From an uncultured bacterium (GTDB lineage Bacteria > Bacillota > Clostridia > Oscillospirales > Ruminococcaceae), in contig CAJMLQ010000028.1 in assembly GCA_905214265.1 (NCBI GenBank), positions 1 through 29,342 of the forward strand: 29,342 nucleotides of DNA, given 5' to 3'. Of the stretch, positions 14,385 through 21,642 are shown one piece after another (positions within the stretch are counted from its first letter, which is position 1; each line of letters begins with the position of its first letter). The position numbers and the translations under genes are program-made. Under the pieces are notes generated by a model that saw only the letters and a program-made list of their open reading frames with translations, was not told the DNA's origin and did not search any database.

Positions 14385-15179
14385 TCACACCAGCTTTTTC
14401 CGTTTAAAGCGCATGGCGGAACCGACTGCTGCAAGGAAGCAGACCGCTACGGCGATCCCGGCGGACACTGCGTAATCCGCCGCCCCGATGCTCTCAAAAT
14501 TAGAAGCATGGGCGATCAGCGCGTAAGGATTATACTGATTTTTACCCAGCATGCTCAGTGCCATATTGAGCAAAGTGGTGGAGCCGTACAGCACGGCCAC
14601 CCAGATGCCCGCCTTACCGGTAGCGCAGCCCAGACCCAGCAGGAGACTGACCTGGAACGCTATAAACAGGGCCAGGGCCAGGGCCGGAAGCAAGACCTTG
14701 GAAAAAGGGATCGTCTCCCCGGAAAAAAGCAGGGCCGACGCGCCGTAGGCCGTGAAGAATCCGACGAAAGTCAAGAGCATGGCCAGAGGCGGATAAACCA
14801 AAAATTTCGCGTAGATATAGCACTCCCGGTCAAAACCCAGGGTGATGGGAATGATGCAATTGCGTTTTTTCTGCTCGCCGCCGGCGGCCCGCATCAGGAG
14901 AAGAAATGCCACCAGCAGGCAGGTGTTCACGCAGTCACCGACAAAGGCGGAAAGTCCCACGGCCTGGTTCATGGCCAGAGAGAGGGACATGCCAGGCATT
15001 CCTTCCAATTCGGAAAGTTCCGGGACACTGTTCATGATCTTCAGCAGGAAGCCCACGCCCCGGATAACCAGAGGGTCCAGGACACCGAGACCTACAAAGG
15101 TCAAAAGCAAGGCAATCAGCCGATGGGTCCGGCACAGCTCCAATAATTCTTTTTTAATCCCAGCTTTTAGTTGCCGCAT
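14385..15179 (-). CDS. ABC transporter permease (ABC-2 type)
   Basis: A 264-residue integral membrane protein with about six hydrophobic segments, including LIALLLTFVGLGVLDPLVIRG (residues 21-41) and a C-terminal span (AVSAGIAVAVCFLAAVGSAM) followed by a basic tail. It starts MRQLKAGIKKELLELCRTHR, the cytoplasmic amphipathic opening usual for ABC-2 permeases. Its first 26 bases overlap the end of the ATPase gene, so the two are translated together and form one exporter. The substrate is unknown; comparable pairs under GntR/YtrA-type control export lantibiotics or other envelope-active compounds, but no regulator gene is present here. Confidence 0.85.
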   Translation of the reverse strand: MRQLKAGIKKELLELCRTHRLIALLLTFVGLGVLDPLVIRGVGFLLKIMNSVPELSELEGMPGMSLSLAMNQAVGLSAFVGDCVNTCLLVAFLLLMRAAGGEQKKRNCIIPITLGFDRECYIYAKFLVYPPLAMLLTFVGFFTAYGASALLFSGETIPFSKVLLPALALALFIAFQVSLLLGLGCATGKAGIWVAVLYGSTTLLNMALSMLGKNQYNPYALIAHASNFESIGAADYAVSAGIAVAVCFLAAVGSAMRFKRKKLV

Positions 15180-16080
15180 GGGTCTTCACCACCTTCAAAT
15201 AGATTTGTTCCAGCGTCGGGCGAGCTAACTCATACCGCTGGACGGTCAGGCCGTTGTCCGCCAGAAGGCGGAACAGCTCGCGGTTTCCGGCATCCAAATC
15301 CCCGGAGACTGTCACATAACAGCTGTTGCCGGAACCTTCCACCTTTTCCGCAAAGGGGAGAGCAGCGATCTTTTCCCGAACAGCAGGGGAGAGGTCTGCC
15401 TCAAAGCCAATGATGTGGGCTGCATTTTCCCGCAGCAGGTCGCTGACCTTTCCCTCCAGGCGAAGAGTGCCCTGGTGAAGGATCCCCACCCGGTCCGCTA
15501 CCCGTTCCACATCAGAAAGGATGTGAGTGGACAAGATCACGGTTTTTCCCATTTCCTTCAGGCGGGCGATGATCTGCATCACGTCCGCGCGGCCCTGGGG
15601 GTCCAGGGCGGAAGTGGGCTCATCGAGAATGATGATGTCTTTGCCGGAGTAGAGGGCGCAACCGATCCCCACGCGCTGCTTCATGCCCCGGGAAAAGCCC
15701 TTGATCTTCTGGTCGATGGCCGGCGCCAGGCCGATAAGGGATATCACCTCTCCAGTCCGCTTTTCCACGTCTCCCTCGTAGCCGCAGGCCGCGGCGATGT
15801 AGCGGAAATACTCCCGGCAGGTCATGTACTCAAAAAATTCCGGGGATTCCGGCAGATAGCCGATGGAAAGGGTTTCCATCTGTCCGTCGGGGTGGCCGTC
15901 AATGGAAATGCTGCCGCTGTCCTTGGCGAGAAGGCCGGTGATAATGTTCATGGTGGTGGTTTTTCCGGCGCCGTTTTCGCCCAGGAAGCCGTAAATCTCC
16001 CCGGTGTTCACCGTCATGGAAAGACCGTCCAGGACCTTCTTGCTGCCATAGGATTTCCGAAGTTCACGGATTGTAATCAT
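15154..16080 (-). CDS. ABC transporter ATP-binding protein
   Basis: A 308-residue ATPase subunit powering the overlapping permease. Walker A GENGAGKTT is at residues 34-42, a Q-loop-equivalent stretch is GYLPESPEFFEYMTCREY, the signature is FSRGMKQR (129-136), Walker B is IIILDEP (149-155), the D-loop SALDP follows, and the switch His lies in ILSTHIL. The last 80 or so residues form the extra domain typical of drug/antibiotic-type (CcmA/BcrA-like) exporters. AAAGGAG precedes the ATG. It is the first gene of a two-gene operon with a consensus promoter embedded in TTTGTATTA repeats. Confidence 0.95.
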   Translation of the reverse strand: MITIRELRKSYGSKKVLDGLSMTVNTGEIYGFLGENGAGKTTTMNIITGLLAKDSGSISIDGHPDGQMETLSIGYLPESPEFFEYMTCREYFRYIAAACGYEGDVEKRTGEVISLIGLAPAIDQKIKGFSRGMKQRVGIGCALYSGKDIIILDEPTSALDPQGRADVMQIIARLKEMGKTVILSTHILSDVERVADRVGILHQGTLRLEGKVSDLLRENAAHIIGFEADLSPAVREKIAALPFAEKVEGSGNSCYVTVSGDLDAGNRELFRLLADNGLTVQRYELARPTLEQIYLKVVKTHAATKSWD

Positions 16081-16092
16081 GGCAAGGCTCCT

Positions 16093-16126
16093 TTTGTATT
16101 ATTTGTATTATTGATTATAATACAAA
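16093..16126 (-). promoter_or_regulatory. Operator-like TTTGTATTA repeats of the ABC operon
   Basis: Two adjacent direct copies of TTTGTATTA (16093-16101 and 16102-16110) and one inverted copy TAATACAAA (16118-16126) give a 25-bp inverted repeat over the -10 box. The pattern fits a GntR-family (YtrA-like) repressor site; the repressor gene is not in the window. Confidence 0.65.
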
Positions 16127-16142
16127 TAAAGCAGGTTGTCAA
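16114..16142 (-). promoter_or_regulatory. Consensus promoter of the ABC operon
   Basis: TTGACA (16142-16137), 17-base spacer, TATAAT (16119-16114) on the minus strand: exact consensus at both boxes. A promoter this strong for a two-gene exporter suggests tight repression. Confidence 0.88.
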
Positions 16143-16254
16143 GAAAAACTGCTCGAAATGTCGCAGCGGCCTGCTGAATTGTCGCGAAATGCTTCGGACA
16201 CCATTCAACACGCCGCTATTCTGTTATATTCTTTTAATTTTATACAAATAGTAT

Positions 16255-18120
16255 CTATTCAGAGAACCATAAGATCCGTTCCGCATCACCCATCCACTTG
16301 CCGGACTGGAAATCCCGGCTGCGAATCCGGACATACTGTCCGCTGACTTCCACCTTGATGCCCTGGCTGCCGGACTTAGCGGACCCTCCGCCGGAATCGG
16401 GCCCGCCAGAGACAGGCGACGTGAAATCCCACAGGGCGCAAACGCTGCCGCTGTGTACCATGCTGGCCCCCTGGCCATTACCGTCAAAAAGGACGTTTTT
16501 GTCGTTCAGAGCGCTGTGGGTATGCCCGGAAAAAACGATCGCCTGGGGATACTGGTCCAACAGCGCCCGGAGTTGGTCGTTCTGCACGATAGCGCTGGTT
16601 TCGCTTCCAATCAGAGTGTGCTGAAGCGGCTGATGGATGAAGACGAAAATCGGCGCCGACGGGTCGGCTATTGCAGCGCCCTCCAATTTGCCGGCGAGCC
16701 ATTCCAATTGATATTTTCCGATAGAAGCGGTAACCGTATCGGTTCCGGAAGCGTCCTCGGAGCCAAGGCAGATAAAGGAGCTGCCTCCCAACTGAAAGCT
16801 GTAATAAACCCCAGGCATCCCAGTATACTCCAGGAAATTGTAGGTCTGCTGTCCCCAGTTGTTCTGATTCAGGGCGAGATCATGGTTCCCCAAGAGCAGG
16901 TACTGGGCGGGCAGCTGATTCTGGAACTGGTTGAGGAGCTTGTTCAACACCGAAAATTCAACAGGCTTGCCATTGTTCGTGACATCGCCGGTGTAGATCA
17001 TCGCCTGAATATCCGGCATACTTTTGATGACGTCCCGGACCATGTGGGTGTAGTTGCGATTATAGATATAAGAATTGTTCTGGCTGATATGGATGTCCGA
17101 CAGAACAGCAAAAGAATACTCCGCTTCCGCCGCGGCAATACTGGCGGGAGGGATTTTCACTTCTGCAAGCAGACTGCCTGTACGAGAAGCCGTTTCCGTA
17201 CCGCCGCGAAGCACAATCCTCGTTGCGCCGGAAGGAACGGCAATGTGGTCCGGCATTTGGAACTGAATGGGTTTGAGCCCGTCAGAGGATACTTTTCCGA
17301 TTTCTGTATAATCTTCTAAGACGCCCTCATCGTTCGCCCAATAAATCCAGTAATATTCCGGTTGTTTTAAACTCGGAGTAATCGTAAGGGTTCCCTCGGC
17401 GCTGTTGTGAACTGCATTTTCGTCAGGGGTAAAGGACAGGCGGGTCTGGGAGCTGGGGATGATGGAAAACGAGAAGGAAGAGCTGGGCTCATAGCCGCTG
17501 TTTTCGAAAAGAAACAGCTGATATTCACCTACCGCCAGAAGGGAATACGCCGTCTCCCCCTGGAGCTGCTCCAGAGAGATTCGGCCGGGAATGAAAAAGT
17601 CCCGAAGGTTGCCCCAGAGAAGCCAAGGATCCTCACCGGGAATGCTGCCGGCGGCGTAAATGCCGATCCATGCGTCTTCTCCATAGGAGCCACTTTGCAG
17701 AATCGCCTCCGCACGTCCGCCCTGCTCGTACGTACACTGGTCCATATAGGCTGGACTGTCCGTAACCAGAAAATCCCGGACGAAGACAGGGGTCTTTCCG
17801 AAACGGTACAGGGCCAGCTGATATTCGCCTGCCGGAAGAGCGGAAATTTCCGCTATTCCTTCCGCAGAAGCCTCGCTGTCCAGGGGGATCTGCTGAAGAG
17901 GCGTCCCTTCAAAGGAATCTCCGGCGGAATAAACCCCCAGCCAGCTGTTTTTGCCGGCACCGGAATATTCGACTTGGAAGTTCTCTCCCACAGTACGGAC
18001 CTGCGGCACCCGCAGATCCGTACTGGCACCGAGCACCGATGCAGGAAGCAGGAGACACAAGCCGGTCCATACAAGCAACATCAGCAGCATTTTTGGACTG
18101 GAGACAGTTTTAACGTGCAC
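16255..18120 (-). CDS. Secreted calcineurin-like metallophosphoesterase with N-terminal beta domains
   Basis: A 621-residue exported protein. The signal peptide has a basic start, the hydrophobic core MLLMLLVWTGLCLLL and a likely cleavage after SVLGA. Residues of roughly 40-230 hold two related domains that share WLGVY/WIGIY ... AG ... GEYQL, and a third beta-like region follows. The catalytic part carries the metallophosphoesterase motifs: VLSDIHIS, YTGDVTNNG, LLGNHD, FIHQPL and FSGHTHS. It probably hydrolyses phosphate mono- or diesters outside the cell. The GTG start at 18120 has AGGGGG six bases upstream. Monocistronic, with its own promoter. No anchoring motif was seen. Confidence 0.88.
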   Translation of the reverse strand: MHVKTVSSPKMLLMLLVWTGLCLLLPASVLGASTDLRVPQVRTVGENFQVEYSGAGKNSWLGVYSAGDSFEGTPLQQIPLDSEASAEGIAEISALPAGEYQLALYRFGKTPVFVRDFLVTDSPAYMDQCTYEQGGRAEAILQSGSYGEDAWIGIYAAGSIPGEDPWLLWGNLRDFFIPGRISLEQLQGETAYSLLAVGEYQLFLFENSGYEPSSSFSFSIIPSSQTRLSFTPDENAVHNSAEGTLTITPSLKQPEYYWIYWANDEGVLEDYTEIGKVSSDGLKPIQFQMPDHIAVPSGATRIVLRGGTETASRTGSLLAEVKIPPASIAAAEAEYSFAVLSDIHISQNNSYIYNRNYTHMVRDVIKSMPDIQAMIYTGDVTNNGKPVEFSVLNKLLNQFQNQLPAQYLLLGNHDLALNQNNWGQQTYNFLEYTGMPGVYYSFQLGGSSFICLGSEDASGTDTVTASIGKYQLEWLAGKLEGAAIADPSAPIFVFIHQPLQHTLIGSETSAIVQNDQLRALLDQYPQAIVFSGHTHSALNDKNVLFDGNGQGASMVHSGSVCALWDFTSPVSGGPDSGGGSAKSGSQGIKVEVSGQYVRIRSRDFQSGKWMGDAERILWFSE

Positions 18121-18154
18121 AAAATTCCCCCTTGTTCGAGATGATATGATTACT

Positions 18155-18184
18155 CAGTTTATCATGAAACTGTGAACTTTTCAA
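18155..18184 (-). promoter_or_regulatory. Promoter with overlapping palindrome upstream of the phosphoesterase
   Basis: TTGAAA (18184-18179), 17-base spacer, TAAACT (18161-18156) on the minus strand. The inverted repeat CAGTTT-ATCATG-AAACTG (18155-18172) covers the -10 and part of the spacer and could bind a regulator. Confidence 0.6.
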
Positions 18185-18218
18185 GGCCGATTCCCAATTA
18201 AAAAAACTTTGCTGTCAC

Positions 18219-18247
18219 TTGTGAAAGCGGGCATACTGTGGTATCCT
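18219..18247 (+). promoter_or_regulatory. Promoter of the glutaredoxin-like gene
   Basis: TTGTGA (18219-18224), 17-base spacer ending TGTGG, TATCCT (18242-18247): an extended -10 promoter. Confidence 0.65.
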
Positions 18248-18283
18248 AAAGAAAAGCGTTCAAAATGGAAAGGATGAGTCAAA

Positions 18284-18550
18284 ATGAAAGAAGTTCTGTT
18301 GTTTGTGATGGCGGGCTGCCCTTACTGCCGGGAGGCGCTGCGGTGGCAGGAAGATCTTATGGAAAAGGAACCGGCGTTCCGTTCCATTCCGCTGCGCATT
18401 GTGGATGAAACAAAGGAGCCTGATTTCGCCGAACGTTTCGACTATTATTACGTTCCCACTTACTATGTGGGCGGAAAAAAACTGCACGAAGGGGCAGCCA
18501 CCCGCAAAATCGTCGAAGAGGTTCTGAAAGCCGCACTCCAAGATGAATAA
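18284..18550 (+). CDS. Glutaredoxin-like thiol-disulfide protein
   Basis: An 88-residue single thioredoxin-fold protein. The active site is Cys12-Pro-Tyr-Cys15 (MAGCPYCREAL), the classic dithiol glutaredoxin motif, and a cis-proline loop follows (YYVPTYYVGGKKLHEG). Such small proteins reduce disulfides or pass electrons to reductases in the cytoplasm; no signal peptide is present. AAAGGATG precedes the ATG. It stands alone between its own promoter and a convergent guaB. The physiological reductant is unknown, since many clostridia lack glutathione. Confidence 0.85.
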   Translation: MKEVLLFVMAGCPYCREALRWQEDLMEKEPAFRSIPLRIVDETKEPDFAERFDYYYVPTYYVGGKKLHEGAATRKIVEEVLKAALQDE

Positions 18551-18558
18551 TCTATTAA

Positions 18559-18634
18559 AATTATACGATTTGGATATTTCACAATTGACCATATCTGCTT
18601 TTCCAGCAGTCTGATCAATTCGATTTGTATAATT
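18559..18634. terminator. Nested inverted repeats between convergent genes
   Basis: AATTATAC/GTATAATT, AATTGA/TCAATT and CTGCT/AGCAG nest around one centre between the glutaredoxin-like gene and guaB. The stems are interrupted and no T-run follows, so a shared terminator is only a possibility. Confidence 0.35.
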
Positions 18635-18639
18635 CCCCC

Positions 18640-20112
18640 TTAAATTTCCGCGCTGTAATTTGGCGCTTCCTTTGTGATATAGATATCGTGAGGGTGGCTT
18701 TCCTTTAAGCCTGCACCGGTGATGCGGACAAACTGTGCCTTTTCGTGCATCTCCTCAATGGTGTGACAGCCGACATAACCCATTCCGGCCCGAATTCCTC
18801 CCACCATTTGGTAGACGGTATCGGAAACCGGTCCCTTATACGGTACGCGGCCTTCCACGCCTTCTGGGACCAGCTTTTTGCTGTCCTGTTGGAAGTAGCG
18901 GTCCTTGCTGCCCATGGACATGGCGCCGAGGCTGCCCATACCGCGGTAAACCTTAAACTGGCGGCCCTGATAGATCTCACTGTCGCTGGGAGATTCCTCG
19001 CAGCCCGCGAGAAGGGAACCCAGCATGACGACATTTCCACCGGCGGCAAGGGCTTTGACAATGTCCCCGGAGTACTTGATGCCCCCGTCCGCAATGACAG
19101 GAATATTGTACTGCGCCGCAACCTGAGCAACGTCGAAAACCGCGGTGATCTGGGGGACGCCAATGCCCGCAACTATCCGGGTCGTGCAGATGGAGCCGGG
19201 ACCGATCCCCACTTTTACGGCATCGGCACCAGCCTCAATGAGATCCCGGGCCGCTTCGCCAGTGGCGATGTTCCCTGCAATGAGGGCGATGTCCGGAAAA
19301 GCGGCTTTGACTTTGCGGACGCAGTCCAAAATTCCCTTGCTGTGGCCATGGGCGGAGTCCAGAACCAGAACATCCACCTGGGCTTCAGCCAGTGCGGCCG
19401 CGCGGTCCAGCACATCGGTGGTGACGCCGATAGCCGCGCCGCAGAGGAGCCGCCCCCGGCTGTCCCGGGCGGAATTGGGATACTGGACTGCCTTTTCGAT
19501 ATCCTTGATGGTAATAAGTCCCTTAAGAAAACCGTCTGCGTCCACTAAAGGCAGTTTCTCTACGCGGTGCCGGGAGAGGATCTCCTTCGCCTGTTCCAAG
19601 GTCGTGCCGACCGGGGCCGTTACCAGGTTATCCTTGGTCATTACCTCGCGGATTTTGACATTATAATCCGACAGGAAACGCATGTCGCGGTTGGTAATAA
19701 TGCCCACCAGCTTGCCCTTTTCCACGATGGGTACGCCGCTGATCCGGTATTTGCCCATCAGCTCGTCCGCGTCATAGACGTAATTTTCCGGCCCCAGGAA
19801 AAAAGGATTGACGATGACGCCGTTTTCCGATCGCTTCACTTTATCGACCTCTTCGGCCTGGCGCTCGATGGTCATATTTTTGTGGATGATGCCGATACCG
19901 CCCTCCCGGGCAATGGCGATCGCCATGCGCGATTCGGTAACGGTATCCATAGCCGCCGTCATAATGGGAGTATTCAGGTAGACCTCCCTGGCCAGGCGGG
20001 AACGTAGACTGACCTCTTTGGGCAGGACATCTGACTTTCCGGGAATCAGCAGCACGTCGTCAAAGGTGAGTCCCTCTTTTACAAATTTCTCTTCGTAGCT
20101 CATTTTCATCAT
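18640..20112 (-). CDS. guaB: Inosine-5'-monophosphate dehydrogenase
   Basis: A 490-residue cytoplasmic enzyme oxidising IMP to XMP, the committed step of GTP synthesis. The N-terminal LTFDDVLLIPGKSDVLP is diagnostic, two CBS regulatory domains lie at about residues 100-210, and the catalytic loop GPGSICTTR carries Cys309. VIADGGIKYSGDIVKALAAGG and MGSLGAM bind the substrate phosphate. The C-terminal flap and end (RITGAGLKESHPHDIYITKEAPNYS) are intact. The first ATG of MMKM is preferred because GAGAGGA lies seven bases upstream. It is monocistronic, with a leader of under 70 bases that leaves no room for a purine riboswitch. Confidence 0.97.
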   Translation of the reverse strand: MMKMSYEEKFVKEGLTFDDVLLIPGKSDVLPKEVSLRSRLAREVYLNTPIMTAAMDTVTESRMAIAIAREGGIGIIHKNMTIERQAEEVDKVKRSENGVIVNPFFLGPENYVYDADELMGKYRISGVPIVEKGKLVGIITNRDMRFLSDYNVKIREVMTKDNLVTAPVGTTLEQAKEILSRHRVEKLPLVDADGFLKGLITIKDIEKAVQYPNSARDSRGRLLCGAAIGVTTDVLDRAAALAEAQVDVLVLDSAHGHSKGILDCVRKVKAAFPDIALIAGNIATGEAARDLIEAGADAVKVGIGPGSICTTRIVAGIGVPQITAVFDVAQVAAQYNIPVIADGGIKYSGDIVKALAAGGNVVMLGSLLAGCEESPSDSEIYQGRQFKVYRGMGSLGAMSMGSKDRYFQQDSKKLVPEGVEGRVPYKGPVSDTVYQMVGGIRAGMGYVGCHTIEEMHEKAQFVRITGAGLKESHPHDIYITKEAPNYSAEI

Positions 20113-20179
20113 ACGCGAATCCTCTCTTCCAAAACTCCTGGTGCCGCAAACCGTAACGTCCGCAGTGAATTGTTCTTAT

Positions 20180-20208
20180 ATTATAGCATTTTTCGAGCAG
20201 CTTCGACA
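20180..20208 (-). promoter_or_regulatory. Promoter of guaB
   Basis: TATAAT (20185-20180) on the minus strand with TGTCGA 17 bases upstream (20208-20203). The -10 is exact and the -35 is weak. Confidence 0.55.
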
Positions 20209-20315
20209 GCATTTCCCATTGAAATCTTCGTTTAGAACCGCCTCGGCTTTTTGTGCAACTCTACAAAAATCTTCTGGGTCTGGTAAAATTCGCGGAAAAA
20301 GCGGTGGGGTACTCC

Positions 20316-20344
20316 TTGCCTTTTTTCTCCTTTTGTGGTATATA
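20316..20344 (+). promoter_or_regulatory. Promoter of the YbjN-like gene
   Basis: TTGCCT (20316-20321), 17-base spacer ending TGTGG, TATATA (20339-20344): an extended -10 promoter, divergent from guaB. Confidence 0.55.
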
Positions 20345-20389
20345 TAACTTATAGAATATCGTTAAATTTTTTTGCGGGGGGATTCTTAC

Positions 20390-20809
20390 ATGAAAGCAAC
20401 TACTGCGGCATTTTTGGATTTACTAAATCAAAGCGGGATCAAGTATGAATTTAAAGAGCGCGACGGGAAAAGCGATTGGGTTAATGTTCGTTACGGCGGC
20501 GACAATATCCAGACCCTGAGCATCCAGCTCTTTTTCAGCGAAGACTGCGAGGACGTGGCCATCCGTGCCTTCTCCATCTGCAAGGTGCCCTCCAACAAAA
20601 AGGCGGATATGCTCAACATTCTCAACGCCCTGATGGACGAATACCGCTGGCTCCGTTTCTATCTCGACGAGGATAATGAGGTGACGGCAGCAATTGACGC
20701 GGTCATCACCGTGGCGAGCGCCGGCCCTGTCGCCAAAGAACTGATGCTTCGCACCTTAAACATTGTGGATGACGTTTATCCGCGTATGATGAAGGTACTT
20801 TGGGCCTAA
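20390..20809 (+). CDS. YbjN domain-containing protein
   Basis: A 139-residue acidic cytoplasmic protein resembling the YbjN family (a type III secretion chaperone-like fold): MKATTAAFLDLLNQSGIKYEF..., an alternating beta core and an ENEVTAAIDAVI segment followed by a helical end. The molecular role of YbjN proteins in Firmicutes is not established. The ATG at 20390 follows a GGGGGG ribosome site; a TTG 18 bases upstream is less likely. Monocistronic, flanked by its own promoter and a bidirectional terminator. Confidence 0.7.
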   Translation: MKATTAAFLDLLNQSGIKYEFKERDGKSDWVNVRYGGDNIQTLSIQLFFSEDCEDVAIRAFSICKVPSNKKADMLNILNALMDEYRWLRFYLDEDNEVTAAIDAVITVASAGPVAKELMLRTLNIVDDVYPRMMKVLWA

Positions 20810-20825
20810 ACCGCAAAATGGCAGA

Positions 20826-20856
20826 AAAAGGCCGCTCCCAAATGGAGCGGCCTTTT
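20826..20856. terminator. Bidirectional terminator
   Basis: Perfect 13-bp stem AAAAGGCCGCTCC/GGAGCGGCCTTTT with a 5-base loop: A-rich on one side, T-rich on the other. It serves the YbjN-like gene (+) and the thioesterase gene (-), whose stop lies 13 bases away. Confidence 0.9.
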
Positions 20857-20868
20857 CGCATGACTTTT

Positions 20869-21627
20869 TTACCGCACCAGACCGGACACATCCTGATCCG
20901 GGCGGTATTCCAAAGCGCATAAAAAGCTGTCATGATCCCCAACTACGCCTTTTATGACAGAAGTTTGCTCATTTTGCTGGACCCAAATATCCAACGTGTC
21001 CCCAAGCTTCGCCTCTTGGACAAAATTCACCTGGTAGCAACGCAGGGCGCCGCGGAGAGTCTCCAATGGAAGAAAATCGGTGGCTATATCTGCATAGACT
21101 GCATTGTAAACGTGTCCATTGCCGTCCAGATCCGAATAAACGATATTCCGCTGGCCTGCCAGAGTCCCGCCTTCCAGCTTGAGCTTTCGACAAGGCGGAC
21201 ATTCCGCAGTGAGAAAGGTCGGGTGGGCATGGGGAAACTCCGATGGCCGCAGAATCTGCCGCGTTTGCGGATTGACCAGCATCCAGGCGCTGTCCGCCGT
21301 CAGCACGGTCTTTCCAGCCTCGTCGCGAATGGCGAAGGCACGAAAAAAGGAGGCCCCCTTGATTTCTCGCTCCCAGGTGGATACGGTCAGGATTTCCCGT
21401 GGGGAAGGAAGGCGTTCAAAAAGAATGCTTACTTTGGAGAGCAGGAATACAAATCCATGATCCCACAGCCAGCGATGCGACATGCCTTTTTGTGCGTAAT
21501 CCTCATCGGCAATATCCGCTAGGGTTTTGTTGATCGCCGACAGTTTCATTCTGCCAAAAGGGTCACAGTCATAAAAATGGACATCTGTTCTTCTAGAGAA
21601 AACGCCTTCCAAAAAAATCTCCTCCAC
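20869..21627 (-). CDS. Acyl-ACP thioesterase (FatA/FatB family)
   Basis: A 252-residue double hot-dog protein that releases fatty acids from acyl carrier protein. The first domain has FSRRTDVHFYDCDPFGRMKLSAINKTLADIADED and GFVFLLSKVSILFERLPSPREILTVSTWER; the second has NIVYSDLDGNGHVYNAVYADIATDFLP, where the Asn/His-containing GNGHVYN loop is the family's catalytic region. The GTG start at 21627 has AAGGA six bases upstream. It begins 15 bases after serS, so it is the last gene of the parAB-serS run, although no functional link to SerRS is known. A terminator follows directly. Confidence 0.88.
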   Translation of the reverse strand: MEEIFLEGVFSRRTDVHFYDCDPFGRMKLSAINKTLADIADEDYAQKGMSHRWLWDHGFVFLLSKVSILFERLPSPREILTVSTWEREIKGASFFRAFAIRDEAGKTVLTADSAWMLVNPQTRQILRPSEFPHAHPTFLTAECPPCRKLKLEGGTLAGQRNIVYSDLDGNGHVYNAVYADIATDFLPLETLRGALRCYQVNFVQEAKLGDTLDIWVQQNEQTSVIKGVVGDHDSFLCALEYRPDQDVSGLVR

Positions 21628-21642
21628 GAAAGGTCCTTGCAG

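Noticed and set aside
16453..17319. 288-codon plus-strand open frame
   Set aside because: Antisense to the metallophosphoesterase gene, whose catalytic motifs are all present.
20113..20179. Purine riboswitch upstream of guaB
   Set aside because: The leader from the TATAAT box to the start codon is too short and shows no aptamer motifs.
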